This document shows positions 1-11,496 of a DNA stretch of 64,000 bases, one piece after another. A program made the position numbers and the translations under genes. Source of the DNA: Aegilops tauschii subsp. strangulata. Its lineage: Eukaryota; Streptophyta; Magnoliopsida; Poales; Poaceae. How positions within the stretch are numbered: the stretch's first letter is position 1; each line of letters opens with the position of its first letter. Location: NCBI RefSeq assembly GCF_002575655.3, contig NC_053038.3, positions 140,074,885-140,138,884 of the forward strand. Direction: 5' to 3'. Below the pieces are notes generated by a model, which saw nothing but the letters and a program-made list of their open reading frames with translations, made no database searches and was not told the DNA's origin.

Positions 1-194
1 GAGGAGCTCGGAAGGCCTACTTCAGGGGTGCCCGGCTGCGGTGAACAGTCGGGCGCCGCCTCACCACAACCTCCCGAGGCTCCCGGAGCCTTGGCCTCGG
101 GAACCGCATGCCGCGCCTCCGCAGCGTCCAACGTCTCGGGAGAGGGGACGCAAGCTCCCGAGGATGACGCCCCAGGATCACTACACGGCATGTG

Positions 195-1214
195 CTACTC
201 AGCACTTGAGCCACCAGCCTCCGCCGGGGCTCGCCCTCCTGCACCCTCACCTGGGACGAGCTCGGCACCGGCAACAAGGAAGGGAACCACGCCGACGGGG
301 TTCTCACGGGGCCCCACCAGGCCGATCGGCCGCAGCCCCCACTCATCAAAGGAGGGCATGCTCTCGGCAAATTCATCCTTGTTCTTGCAACGGTACAACA
401 GGTAGTTCTTCCCAAGCAACTCATCCGGCAAAGGGACACCCGTCAGGACCTTGAGCACTGTTTGCCGCATCTCAAGAGGGAGCCTGGACTCCTGAAACCT
501 CATATGGTCCTGACTGCTGAACAAGGTCCACATCGGGCGAGAATGGCGTTGAAGCGGGGCTACCCAGCGCTTGAAGAATTCCTTCACCACCATGGGCGCG
601 GTCACGCTGCGGTCCTTCAGCCTCCTCAACCTGAACCAGACGGGAGCAAGACGGGGGCTCGTGAGCTTCTCGTGGCCCCAACTAGAGTTGGGAACAGCTG
701 GCCCTGGCAGAGCATGAAGCAGAGGGCTGAGCACACCAGCATCGATGAACACCCACCGTGTCTGAAACTCGCTCGCGGACGGAGGAAGCCCGAAGTCAAT
801 CCCCGCGCCCGCCGTCACGGCCATGGCCTGGAAGCTCACGCACCCCGAGTATTGCTGGGGGCCAATCAGATGCAGTGAGAAGAAATGACGAAGGAGGGCC
901 ACCGACGGAGCGATACCCACCATGGCCTCGCACACGAAGGCGAAGACAGCAAGAAGAGTCACCGATTGAGGCTCAAGATGCAGTATGTGGATCTGATAAT
1001 GCTCGAGCACCGCATTGAGGAAGGTGGAGAAGGGAGGAATCAGACCAGCCCAGAGGGCATCTATGAAGATTGGGACTTCAGTGGCTGCCCGAGCCATGCG
1101 AGTGCGAGACGCAGGACAAGCCATCGTCTCTCCCCACTCGTTGAAGCTAGAAGCAAGCATCAAATGCACCTTGTCCATGGCCTCATTGTTGAGCACTCGG
1201 GATCGACCTAGCAC
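195..1214 (-). CDS. Antisense extra ORF of element A, putative gypsy-type transposon domain protein
   Basis: The frame is 339 residues and uninterrupted, on the strand opposite to the retrotransposon. The middle third resembles the plant 'putative gypsy type transposon' family (Pfam Transposase_28, PF04195, from memory): residues about 60-140 carry PPFSTFLNAVLEHYQIHILHL, then a CEAMVGI segment and a LLRHFFSLHLIG segment. The C-terminus is Gly/Ala/Glu-rich low-complexity sequence. The start at 1214 is the first Met, but the true N-terminus could be spliced. Function is unknown; despite the domain name no transposase catalytic triad is visible. It faces away from the 3' LTR and is separated from it by about 360 bp, which could hold its own promoter. 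It lacks the coiled-coil tail seen in the homologues in elements D and G, which would lie off the left edge. Confidence 0.6.
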   Translation of the reverse strand: MLGRSRVLNNEAMDKVHLMLASSFNEWGETMACPASRTRMARAATEVPIFIDALWAGLIPPFSTFLNAVLEHYQIHILHLEPQSVTLLAVFAFVCEAMVGIAPSVALLRHFFSLHLIGPQQYSGCVSFQAMAVTAGAGIDFGLPPSASEFQTRWVFIDAGVLSPLLHALPGPAVPNSSWGHEKLTSPRLAPVWFRLRRLKDRSVTAPMVVKEFFKRWVAPLQRHSRPMWTLFSSQDHMRFQESRLPLEMRQTVLKVLTGVPLPDELLGKNYLLYRCKNKDEFAESMPSFDEWGLRPIGLVGPRENPVGVVPFLVAGAELVPGEGAGGRAPAEAGGSSAE

Positions 1215-1577
1215 CGTCTCGACGGCCGGAGGAGTGCTTAGAGGAGAGAAGGGCTTTTTCCCTTATCTGCTTGTTTCGGCGCCATGGCAATGAAGTGGGC
1301 AGAGGGCACGTCATATTGGAGAAGAGAAACAGAGTCTCGAGGAAGTAGGGAGATTGGGGAAGCGAGGCGCAAACGACGGAGGAATAACTATGTGAGCTAC
1401 GGGGGCCGCATAGCCAGGCGGATTCAAAGGCAGCGTGGGGAAGCAGAGACGCCCATGTCCAATCAACCGCCGCGCGTCAACCGAGGCCGCAGGCTTTTAG
1501 GGCCCGCGGCGCTCCATACTTGACCCTTGGCTGCGCCGCGAAGCCAAGCCCGAGCGCACCTTGGGCCCGGGGGCTAC
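1215..1577. other. Spacer between antisense ORF and 3' LTR of element A
   Basis: This GC-rich sequence would be the 5' leader and promoter region of the antisense ORF. The only TATA-like string I see on the minus strand is CTAAAAGCC near 1491-1500, which is weak. The plus-strand end is the polypurine-like tract before the LTR. No convincing coding frame is present. Confidence 0.4.
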
Positions 1578-2494
1578 TGTCGGCATTCTGGGAACGGGGG
1601 TCCCCAGAGTTGCCTGCCTGCGGCCCACGGCGTGGCTAAGTCAGCGGGCCGTACGGCCCATCTCCATCAACAAGGCATCAAAGACCCTCGCGAGGGGCCA
1701 AGCCTCGCGAGGCGGATGACGCAAGACCTCCCCAGGAGTGGCCTAGCCAGGCAGGCTCATGAGGAGCGGAGATATCAAGGCGGGGCAAACCTCACGAGGC
1801 TCTTGTGACGTGAGCCATGACGATCGGCACCAGGCGGGCGCCAGGCGGGCGCCAGGCGGGCGCCAGCGCGCGCAGCGTCCTTGTTTCCTCTTTGGTGCTA
1901 AGGAGGCAAGCGCATGCGAGGAGTACCGAGGCATCAGGCAAAGGTTGCCATATCGGTGCAACGAGACAAAGACCAGAAGGACGGCAGGACCGAGGTCATC
2001 GTGGAGCCCAAGACGGCGTCACCACCAGAGCCTTTCGCAGGCGAAGACCACCTTTGTCAGGATAGCTTGTACTAGCTGTCCCCCTTCAAATTTGCCCACC
2101 GTTGTTGGCTCCCTTCCCGCTCAATATTTGGGGAGAGGACCAGGGCCTATATAAGTAGAACTAGCCACCGCAGTAGGGGCATCTCAGCTTGATCTGATCT
2201 GATCGAGAGCCGAACCTAGCCACAAGAACACCTCAACCTCAGGAGGCTGTTCTTCCCCTTGTACTGTTCATCGTCAGCCCAAGAGGCAATCCACCACCGC
2301 CACACTGGAGTAGGGTATTACACCACAACGGTGGCCCGAACCAGTATAAATCTTGTGTCTTTTTGTGTTGTGAGTTCGTCGAGTTCGTCCGCGAGATCTT
2401 AGTGAGCTAGGGCATGGATCGGTAGGAGGGAAAGACTTCGCGCGCACCCCAGAGTTCGAACCTTAAGGGTTTTGCCGGAACCCCACATCCGACA
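1578..2494 (+). repeat. 3' LTR of element A (917 bp)
   Basis: The LTR begins TGTCGGCATTCTGGGAACGG and ends CATCCGACA, so it has the TG...CA ends. It contains TATATAAG at 2148-2155 in plus orientation, giving U3 and R/U5 in that order. A diverged relative is the LTR at 35955-36827, which shares the opening and the layout around the TATA box. A short triple repeat of CAGGCGGGCGC occurs at about 1831-1864. The polypurine-like tract on the left identifies this as the 3' LTR. Confidence 0.8.
2148..2155 (+). promoter_or_regulatory. TATA box in LTR of element A
   Basis: TATATAAG lies in the middle of the LTR, preceded by GC-rich sequence, where the Pol II promoter of an LTR retrotransposon is expected. 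Transcription would start about 30 bp downstream. Confidence 0.45.
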
Positions 2495-2495
2495 T

Positions 2496-3881
2496 TTGGG
2501 CTGTTATTACACATTATGTCACAATACTAGGCCTATTCTCTCTTATTTTACAAGGTTTGCATGAAGAGCGAGAATGCCGGCAGCTGGAATTCTGGGCTGG
2601 AAAAGGAGCAAATATTAGAGACCTATTTTGCACAACTCCAAAAGTCCTGAAACTTCACGGAGGCACGTTTTGGAATATATAAAAAATACTGGCGAAAGAA
2701 TTAACCAGAGGGGGCCCACACCCTGGCCACGAGGGTGGGGGGCACGCCCTACCCCCCTAGGCGCGCCCCCTGTCTCGCGCGCCCCCTGGCAGGCCTCCGG
2801 TGCCCATCTTCTGCTATATGAAGTGTTTCGTCCGAGAAAAAATAAGAAGGAAGCTTTCGGGACGAAACACCGCCGCCACGAGGCGGAATCTGGCGAAACC
2901 AATCTAGGGCTCCGGCAGAGCTGTTCTGCTGGGGAAACATCCCTCCGAGAGGGGGAAATCGTCACCATCGTCATCACCATCGATCCTCTCATCGGGAGGG
3001 GGTCAATCTCCATCATCATCTTCACCAGCACCATCTCCTCTCAAACCCTAGTTCATCTCTTGTATCCAATCTTTGTCCCAAAACCTCAGATTGGTACCTG
3101 TGGGTTGCTAGTAGTGTTGATTACTCCTTGTAGTTGATGCTAGTTGGTTTATTTGGTGGAATATCATATGTTCAGATCCTTTATGCATATTAATACCCCT
3201 CTGATTATGAACATGAATATGATTTGTGAGTAGTTACATTTGTTCCTGAGGACATGGGAGAAGTCTTGCTATAAGTAGTCATGTGAATTTGGTATTCGTT
3301 CGGTATTTTGATGAGATGCATGTTGTCTTTCCTCTAGTGGTGTTATGTGAACGACGACTACATGACACTTCACCTTTATTTGGGCCTAGAGGAAGGCATT
3401 GGGAAGTAATAAGTAGATGATGGGTTGCTAGAGTGACAGAAGCTTAAACCCTAGTTTATGAGTTGCTTCGTAAGGGGCTGATTTGGGTCCATATGTTTCA
3501 TGCTATGGTTAGGTTTACCTTAATACTTCTTTTGTAGTTGCGGATGCTTGCAATAGGGGTTAATCATAAGTGGGATTGTTTTCCAAGGAAGGGCAGTACC
3601 CAAGCACCGGTCCACCCACATATCAAATTATCAAAGTAACGAACACAAATCATATGAGCGTGATGAAAACTAGCTTGACAATAATTCCCATGTGTCCTCG
3701 GGAGCGTTTTCCTTCATATAAGAGTTTGTCCAGGCTTGTCCTTTGCTACAAAAAGGATTGGGCCATCTTGCTGCACCTTATTCACTTTTGTTACTTGTTA
3801 CCCGTTACAAATTACCTTATCACAAAACTATCTGTTACCGATAATTTCAGTGCTTGCAGAGAATACCTTACTGAAAACCGC
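2496..3881 (+). repeat. 5' LTR of element B, truncated at both ends
   Basis: It matches the 3' LTR (9841-11321) from GGGCTGTTATTACACATTAT onward, so roughly the first 50 bp are missing. It stops after CTGAAAACCGC, where the 3' LTR continues for about 90 bp more to GGGTCATCA. At that point the sequence changes to protease coding sequence. It keeps about 60 bp (around 3390-3450) that the 3' LTR lacks near 10770, so the two LTRs differ by an indel as well as substitutions. Confidence 0.85.
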
Positions 3882-6800
3882 GAGCGTTGTTGGCATGCCT
3901 GTTATTTCTGTTAAAATAGGAGATCATTGTTATCATGGCTTGTGTGATATGGGTGCTAGTGCAAGTGCAATACCTCATTCCTTATACAAAGAAATTATGC
4001 ATGATATTGCACCTGCTAAGATAGAAGAGATAGATGTTACAATTAAGCTTGCCACTAGAGATACTATTTCACCAATTGGGATTGTTAGAGATGTTGAAGT
4101 CTTGTGTGGGAAAGTTAAATATCCTACGGATTTTCTTGTTCTTGGTTCCCCACAAGATGACTGTTGTCTCATTATATTTGGTAGGCCCTTCTTGAATACT
4201 GTTAATGCTAAGATAGACTGCGAAAAGGATATTGTTACTGTTGGATTAGGGGATATGTCTCATGATTTTAATTTTGCTAAATTTCGTAGGCAACCCCATG
4301 ATAAAGAATTGCCTAGTAAAGATGACATTATTGGTCTTGCTTCTATTGTTGTGCCTCCTAATGATCCTTTAGAACAATATTTGCTAGACCATGAAAATGA
4401 TATGTTTATGAATGAAAGAAGGGAAATAGATGAAGTATTCTTTAAACAAGGACCTATCTTGAAACACAACTTGCCTGTTTAAATTCTAGGGGATCCTCCT
4501 CCACCCAAGGGTGATCCAGTGTTTGAGCTTAAACCATTACCTGATACTCTTAAATATGCTTATCTTGATGAAAAGAAGATATATCCTGTTATTATTAGTG
4601 CTAACCTTTCAGAGCGAGAAGAAGAGAAATTATTGAAAACTCTGAAGAAGCACCGCGCTGCTATTGGATATACTCTTGATGATCTTAAGGGCATTAGTCC
4701 CACTCTATGCCAGCACAAAATAAAATTGGAGAAAGACGCTAAACCAGTTGTTGATCACCAACGACGGTTAAATCCTAAGATGAAAGAAGTGGTAAGAAAA
4801 GACATACTAAAGCTTCTGGAGGCAGGTATAATTTATCCTGTTGCTGATAGTCAGTGGGTAAGTCATGTCCATTGTGTCCCTAAGAAGGGAGGTATTACTG
4901 TTGTTCCTAATGATAAAGATGAATTGATCCCACAAAGAATTGTTACAGGTTATAGAATGGTAATTGATTTCTGCAAAATAAATAAAGCTACTAAAAAATA
5001 TCATTACCCTTTACCTTTTATTGATCAGATGCTAGAAAGATTATCCAAACATACACATTTTTGCTTTCTAGATGGTTATTCTGGTTTCTCTCAAATACCT
5101 GTATCAAAAGAAGATCAAGAAAAGACCACTTTTACTTGCCCTTTCGGTACCTTTGCTTATAGACGTATGCCTTTTGGTTTATGCAATGCACCTGCTACCT
5201 TTCAAAGATGTATGACTGCTATATTCTCCGACTTTTGTGAAAAGATTGTTGAGGTTTTCATGGATGATTTCTCCGTATATGGAACTTCTTTTGATGATTG
5301 CTTAAGCAACCTTGATCAAGTTTTGCAGAGATGTGAAGAAACTAATCTTGTCTTGAATTGGGAGAAGTGCCACTTTATGGTTAATGAAGGTATTGTCTTG
5401 GGGCATAAAATTTCTAAAAGTGGTATTGAAGTTGATAAAGCTAAAGTTGATGCAATTGAAAAGATGCCGTGTCCTAAAGACATTAAAGGTATGAGAAGTT
5501 TCCTTGGTCATGCCGGTTTTTATAGGAGGTTCATTAAAGACTTCTCAAAAATTTCAAGGCCTCTCGCTAATGTCTTCCAAAAAGATGTTCCCTTTGTCTT
5601 TGATGGTGATTGTGTAGAAGCATTTGAAATACTTAAGAAAGCCTTGATTTCTGCACGTATTGTTTAGCCTCCTGATTCGAATTTACCCTTTGAAATTATG
5701 TGTGATGCTAGTGATTATGCTGTAGGTGCTGTTCTAGGACAAAGAGTTGATAAGAAATTAAACGTTATCCAATATGCTAGTAAAACTCTAGACAGTGCCC
5801 AGAGAAATTATGCTACTACTGAAAAAGAATTTTTAGCAGTTGTATTTGCTTGTGATAAGTTCAGACCTTATATTGTTGATTCTAAAGTAACTGTTCACAC
5901 TGATCATGCTACTATTAAATATCTTATGGAAAAGAAAGATGCTAAACCTAGACTAATTAGATGGATTCTCTTACTACAAGAATTTGATTTGCACATTATT
6001 GATAGAAAGGGAGCTGAGAACCCCGTTGCAAACAACTTGTCTAGGTTAGAGAATGTTCTTGATGACCCACTACCTATTGATGATAGCTTTCCTGATGAAC
6101 AATTAGCTGTCATAAATACTTCTCGTACTGCTCCATGGTATGCTGATTGTGCTAATTATATCGTTGCTAAATTTATACCACCTAGTTTCACATACCAGCA
6201 AAAGAAAAAGTGTTTCTATGATTTAAGACATTACTTCTGGGATGGCCCACATCTTTATAAAGAAGGAGTAGATGGTGTTATTATACGTTGTGTACCTAAG
6301 CATGAACAGGAACAGATCCTACGCAAGTGTCACTCCAAGGCTTATGGAGGACACCACGCTGGAGATAGAACTACACATAAGGTATTGCAATCCAGTTTTT
6401 ATTGGCCTACTCTCTTCAAAGATGCCCGTAAGTTTGTTTTGTCTTGTGATGAATGTCAAGAATTGGTAATATTAGTAGACATCAAGAAATGCCTATGAAC
6501 TATTCACTTGTTATTGAACCATTTGATGTTTGGGGCTTTGATTATATGGGACCGTTTCCTTCCTCTAATGGGTATACACATATTTTAGTTGCTGTTGATT
6601 ACGTTACCAAGTGGGTAGAAGCTATTCCAACTAGTAGTGCTGATCATAACACCTCAATTAAGATGCTTAAGGAAGTTATTTTTCTGAGGTTTGGAGTCCC
6701 TAGATATTTAATGACTAATGGTGGTTCATACTTTATTCATGGTGCTTTTCATAAAATGCTAGGTATGATGTCAACCATAGAATTGCATCTCCATGTCACC

Positions 6801-7468
6801 CGCAGTCTAGTGGTCAAGTAGAACTTAGTAATAGAGAGCTCAAATTAATTTTCCAAAAGACTATCAATAGATCTAGAAAGAATTGGTCTAAGAAACTTGA
6901 TGATGCATTATGGGCCTATAGAACTGCATATAAAAATCCTATGGGTATGTCTCCGTATAAAATGGTTTATGGAAAAGCATGTCACTTACCTCTCGAGCTA
7001 GAATATAAGGCATATTGGGCCATTAAAGAGCTCAACTATGATTTCAAACTTGCTGGTGAGAAGAGGCTATTTGACATTAGCTCACTTGATAAGTGGAGAA
7101 CCCAGGCCTATGAGAATGCCAAACTGTTTAAAGAAAAAGTTAAAAGATGGCATGACAAAAGGATACAAAAGCATGAGTTTAATGTAGGTGATTATGTTTT
7201 GCTATACAACTCTCATTTAAGAATTTTTGCAGGAAAACTCCTCTCTAAATGGGAAGGTCCTTATGTTATCGAGGAGGTCTATCATTCCGGTGCCATAAAA
7301 ATCAACAACTTCGAAGGCACAAATCCAAAGGTGGTGAACGGTCAAAGGATCGAACATTATATCTCAGGTAATCCAATAAATGTTGCAACTAATGTTATTG
7401 AAATCATGACCCCAGAGGAATACATGAGGGACACTTTCCAGAATGTTCCAGACTCCGAAAAGGAATAG
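3880..7468 (+). pseudogene. Decayed pol polyprotein of element B (protease, RT, RNase H, integrase)
   Basis: The retroviral-type aspartic protease shows CDMGASASAIP near 3949-3981. The RT (about 4519-5660) has the FMDD catalytic motif at 5257-5268 and the LNWEKCHFM segment. RNase H (5698-5940) begins with [13 protein letters not shown]. The integrase has an HHCC-type zinc-binding region (about 6330-6460) and a DYMGPF motif, and ends at 7468 with a conserved C-terminal segment. In-frame stops sit at 4480-4482 and 5665-5667. Frame changes occur near 6460 and near 6762. The second integrase Asp position reads MTNGGS, with Asn where the family has Asp. The product would have copied and integrated the element; this copy cannot make it. 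Confidence 0.85.
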
Positions 7469-7795
7469 GTATGTGGCACGGTAAGGAAACCGACTCCAAA
7501 ACAGTTATAATGGCAATTTTTCTCCGTTTTGGAATATTTAAGAAAATAGGAAAATAAGAAGTAGTCCGAAGAGGATACGAGGCATCCACGAGGGTGGAGG
7601 GCGCGCCCTACCCCCTGGGCGCGCCCCCTGCCTCATGGGCACCTCGTGTGCCCTCCGGACTCTGTTTTCTTGCACGATACTTCTTTTGGTCGATAAAAAT
7701 TCGTTATATAATCTCCCGAAGGTTTTGACCACCGTACCACGCAAATATCCTCTATTTTTGTTTCGAGCTGTTTTTTCTGACAGATCTAGATCATC
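7469..7795 (+). other. Non-coding spacer of element B after pol
   Basis: The sequence is GC-rich around 7580-7640 (CGCGCCCTACCCCCTGGGCGCGCC), a short GC inverted repeat resembling one in the LTRs of this family (near 2740-2780 and 10130-10160). No frame of interest crosses it. Confidence 0.4.
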
Positions 7796-8317
7796 ATGAC
7801 GTCTTCAAGCGCTCCCAAGGACAAGTTCTTCGAGAAGGTTATCAATCCCTACCTCGCGGAGGTGCGGCAACACCCTCAAACAATTGAGATGCGTGATGGG
7901 TTGTTGCACATCCGCGATGTTGAGGGACCAAGGAGGACCGGAAGCGTGGAGACAAGACTCGAAGCAATGGAGCAACAAGTTTTCAAGTGACAGGGGATGG
8001 TGGAACGCGGACTCAACGCCAACCACATGATGATCGCGGAGTTCACCAACAACCACAAGCTGGATGCCAAGAACATTGGGGCGACCATCTTCAAGCTTCA
8101 CGAGAAAATCGAGCATCTCCAAGCCCAGATCTATGACCTACAAAACCAAAACTGTGAGTATGAATATAGATTCAAGAGGATGAGTTTGGTTGTAGATTCC
8201 AGGATCCCGGAGACTCGATCATCCTTCTATGATGGTGAGCCTATGCCTTGGAAGATGGACGACAAGCCTACATCATCAACAACTCCATCATCACCACTTT
8301 CGAAGAAGGAGACATAA
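7796..8317 (+). pseudogene. Extra 3' ORF of element B, predicted coiled-coil protein with one stop
   Basis: The frame opens MTSSSAPKDKFFEKVINPYL and runs 173 codons, broken by TGA at 7988-7990. The middle (codons about 85-125) is rich in heptad-like Leu/Ile/Glu/Lys (KLHEKIEHLQAQIYDLQNQN), suggesting a coiled coil. The tail is Ser/Thr/Pro-rich. Athila-lineage elements often carry an extra, sometimes env-like, ORF here. I see no signal peptide or membrane segment, so env is not supported. Function unknown. Confidence 0.5.
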
Positions 8318-9840
8318 TCACATGGGTATGGGCACTCCCCTATCACCATCACACCCCTATCTTTACCGTTTTTCTTAGTTCGGACCTTTTGGTAATATCT
8401 TGATCTAGTAGAATAAAGTTTTAGTATGATCTAGTTTTGAGCTATGCTTTATGATCCTTCTTTGTAATCGAGTCCGTGAGCTATATATAATAAAGATTAG
8501 TTTTGAGTCAAGGGATTGGTTATCTTGTTATGATCTTGAGGGAATAAAAAAAATAAAAAAAAAGAACTAAAGAGATCATAATGATCTTATGAACAGTAAT
8601 GACTTCACATATAAAAGAGTATGATGAATAAAAGTTGTTGAGAGTTGGCAAACATAGTTTTGGTCATCGGTGCAATTAATAGGAAGTAATAAAGAAAGAG
8701 AGGTTTTCACATATAAATATACTATCTTGGACATCTTTTATGATTGTGAGCACTCATTAAAATATGATATGCTAAAAAGTTGATGTTGGACAAAGAAGAC
8801 AACGTAATGGGTTATGTTTTCTTTATCCGAAATAAAGTATATTGTCATGGATCATCCAACATGTTGAGCTTGCCTTTCCCTCTCATGCTAGCCAAATTCC
8901 TTGCACCAAGTAGAGATACTACTTGTGCTTCCAAATATCCTTAAACCCAGTTTTGCCATGAGTGTCCACCATACCTTCCTATGGATTGAGTAAGATCCTT
9001 CAAGTAAGTTGTCATTGTTGCATGCAATAAAAAATTGCTCTCTAAATATGTATGATTTATTAGTGTGGAGAAAATAAGCTTTATACGATCTTGTGATATG
9101 TAAGCAATAAAAGCGACAGACTGCATAATAAAGGTCCATATCACAAGTGGCAATATAAAGTGACGTTCTTTCGCATTAAGATTTTGTGCATCCAACCATA
9201 AAAGCACATGACAACCTCTGCTTCCCTCTGCGAAGGGCCTATCTTTTATTCTTGTCTTATACCTTATGCAAGAGTCATGGTGATCTTCACCTTTACTTTT
9301 TACATTTTATCCTTTGGCAAGCACATTGTGTTGGAAAGATCCTGATATATATATATATATATCCAATTGGATGTAAGTTAGCATGAACTATTATTGTTGA
9401 CATTACCCTTGAGGTAAAAGGTTGGGAGGAAACACTATAAGCCCCTATCTTTCTATGTGTCCGATTAAAACTCCATACCCATAAGTATTGCGTGAGTGTT
9501 AGCAATTGTGAAAGACTAAATGATAGTTGAGTATGTGGACTTGCTGAAAAGCTCTTATATTGACTCTTTCCTATGTTATGATAAATTGCAATTGCCTCAA
9601 TGACCGAGATCATAGTTTGTTAGTTTTCAATGAAGTTTCTGATTCATACTTGACATTGTGAATAGATTGTTACTTTAACATAAGAAATCATATGACAATA
9701 TATGTTGCTGTTATAAGAATGATCATGATGCCCTCATGTTCGTATTTTATTTTATCGACACCTCTATCTCTAAACATGTGGACATATTTTTCGTTATCGG
9801 TCTCCGCTTGAGGACAAGCGAGGTCTAAGCTTGGGGGAGT
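8318..9840 (+). other. 3' untranslated region and polypurine tract of element B
   Basis: This AT-rich stretch without coding signal includes an A-rich run near 8546-8565, a (TA)n run at about 9343-9361, and the polypurine tract AAGCTTGGGGGAGT directly before the 3' LTR. Confidence 0.6.
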
Positions 9841-11321
9841 TGATACGTCCATTTTGCACCATGCTTTTATATCGATATTTATTACATTATGGGCTGTTAT
9901 TACACATTATGTCACAATACTTATGCATATTCTCTCTTATTTTACAAGGTTTGCATGAAGAGGGAGAATGCCCACAGCTGGAATTCTGGGCTGGAAAAGG
10001 AGCAAATATTAGAGACCTATTCTGCACAACTCCAAAAGTCCTGAAACTTCACGGAGGCACGTTTTGGAATATATAAAAAAATGGCGAAAGAATTAACCAG
10101 AGGGGGCCCACACCCTGGCCACGAGGGTGGGGGGCGCGCCCTACCTCCTGGGCGCGCCCCCTGTCTCGTGGGTCCCTTTGCAGGCCTCCGGTGCCCATCT
10201 TCTGCTATGTGAAGTCTTCCGTCTGAGAAAATAATAAGAAGGAAGCTTTCGGGACGAAACACCGCCGCCACGAGGCCGAACCTGGCAAAACCAATCTAGG
10301 GCTCTGGCAGAGCTGTTCTGCCGGGGAAACATCCCTCCGGGAGGGGGAAATCATCACCATCGATCCTCTCATCAGGAGGGGGTCAATCTCCATCAACATC
10401 TGCACTAGCACCATCTCCTATCAAACCCTAGTTCATCTCTTGTATCCAAGCTTTGTCCCAAAACCTCAGATTGGTACCTGTGGGTTGCTAGTAGTGTTGA
10501 TTACTCCTTGTAGTTGATGCTAGTTTGTCTATTTGGTGGAAGATCATATGTTCAGATCCTTTATGCATATTAATACCCCTCTGGTTATGAACATGAATAT
10601 GATTTGTGAGTAGTTACGTTTGTTCCTGAGGACATGGGAGAAGTCTTGCTATAAGTAGTCATGTGAATTTGGTATTCGTTTGATATTTTGATGAGATGTA
10701 TGTTGTCTTTCCTCTAGTGGTGTTATGTGAACGTCGACTACATGACACTACACCATTATTTGGGCCTAGAGGATGGGTTGCTAGAGTGACAGAAGCTTAA
10801 ACCCTAGTTTATGAGTTGCTTCGTAAGGGGCTGATTTGGGTCCATATGTTTCATGCTATGGTTAGGTTTACCTTAATACTTCTTTTGTAGTTGCGGATGC
10901 TTGCAATAGGGGTTAATCATAAGTGGGATTGTTTTCCAAGGAAGGGCAGTACCCAAGCACCGGTCCACCCACATATCAAATTATCAAAGTAACGAACACA
11001 AATCATATGAGCGTGATGAAAACTAGCTTGACAATAATTCCCATGTGTCCTCGGGAGCGTTTTCCTTCATATAAGAGTTTGTCCAGGCTTGTCCTTTGCT
11101 ACAAAAAGGATGGGGCCATCTTGCTGCACCTTATTTACTTTCATTACTTGTTACTCGTTACAAATTACCTTATCACAAAACTATCTCTTACTGATAATTT
11201 CAGTGCTTGCAGAGAATACCTTACTGAAAACCACTTGTCATTTCCTTCTGCTCCTCGTTGTGTTCGACACTCTTACTTATCAAAAGGACTACGATAGATC
11301 CCCTATACTTGTGGGTCATCA
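9841..11321 (+). repeat. 3' LTR of element B (1481 bp)
   Basis: It starts TGATACGTCCATTTTGCACC and ends CTTGTGGGTCATCA, with TG...CA ends and a polypurine tract immediately upstream. It is closely related to the complete LTR of element F (34028-35546). The LTR is followed by GACAT, matching 2491-2495. Confidence 0.9.
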
Positions 11322-11496
11322 GACATTCATATTAAGCACATAATATATTCCATTTCCATATTAAGGAAGCATGATTTCATAATTGAAATACATCAGAGTA
11401 CAACATGATATAGTTTCAGCACTCAGCTACCCCATTACACAACTGCACCAGCAGCAAGTTTCACATGCAACATCTAGAACCATTCGAAATTAGCAT

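Larger units (their letters stand above)
1..2494 (+). mobile_element. Element A: 3' end of a Tat-like Ty3/gypsy retrotransposon
   Basis: This is the downstream part of a gypsy element in plus orientation. It holds an antisense ORF (195-1214), a GC-rich spacer, a purine-rich tract (GGGCCCGGGGGCTAC, 1563-1577) directly before the LTR, and one complete LTR (1578-2494). An antisense ORF between pol and the 3' LTR is a known arrangement in grass Tat-lineage elements. The pol region lies left of the window. Element G (35955 onward) has a related LTR. After the LTR there is one T and then element B, so the flank of A resumes at 11327 in CACTA-type DNA; this implies A was inserted in element C. Confidence 0.75.
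2496..11321 (+). mobile_element. Element B: Athila-lineage Ty3/gypsy retrotransposon, internally deleted
   Basis: Order: truncated 5' LTR (about 2496-3881), protease-RT-RNase H-integrase (3880-7468), extra ORF (7796-8317), 3' untranslated region, polypurine tract AAGCTTGGGGGAGT (9827-9840), 3' LTR (9841-11321). The FMDDFSVYG RT motif and following sequence are typical of the Athila clade. The 5' LTR lacks about its first 50 bp, and its last about 90 bp are fused directly to the protease, so primer site and gag are gone. GACAT at 2491-2495 and 11322-11326 is a candidate target-site duplication placing the insertion at the end of element A's LTR. Confidence 0.85.

Noticed and set aside
2495..2500. 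TTTGG after LTR A read as the start of a primer-binding site like that of element G
   Set aside because: Only five bases match, the tract left of LTR A marks it as a 3' LTR, and the GACAT duplication explains the junction with element B better.
3570..3914. 114-codon frame in LTR B (and the related 10923-11297 frame)
   Set aside because: It lies inside LTR sequence, is present in both LTRs with different ends, and has no domain.
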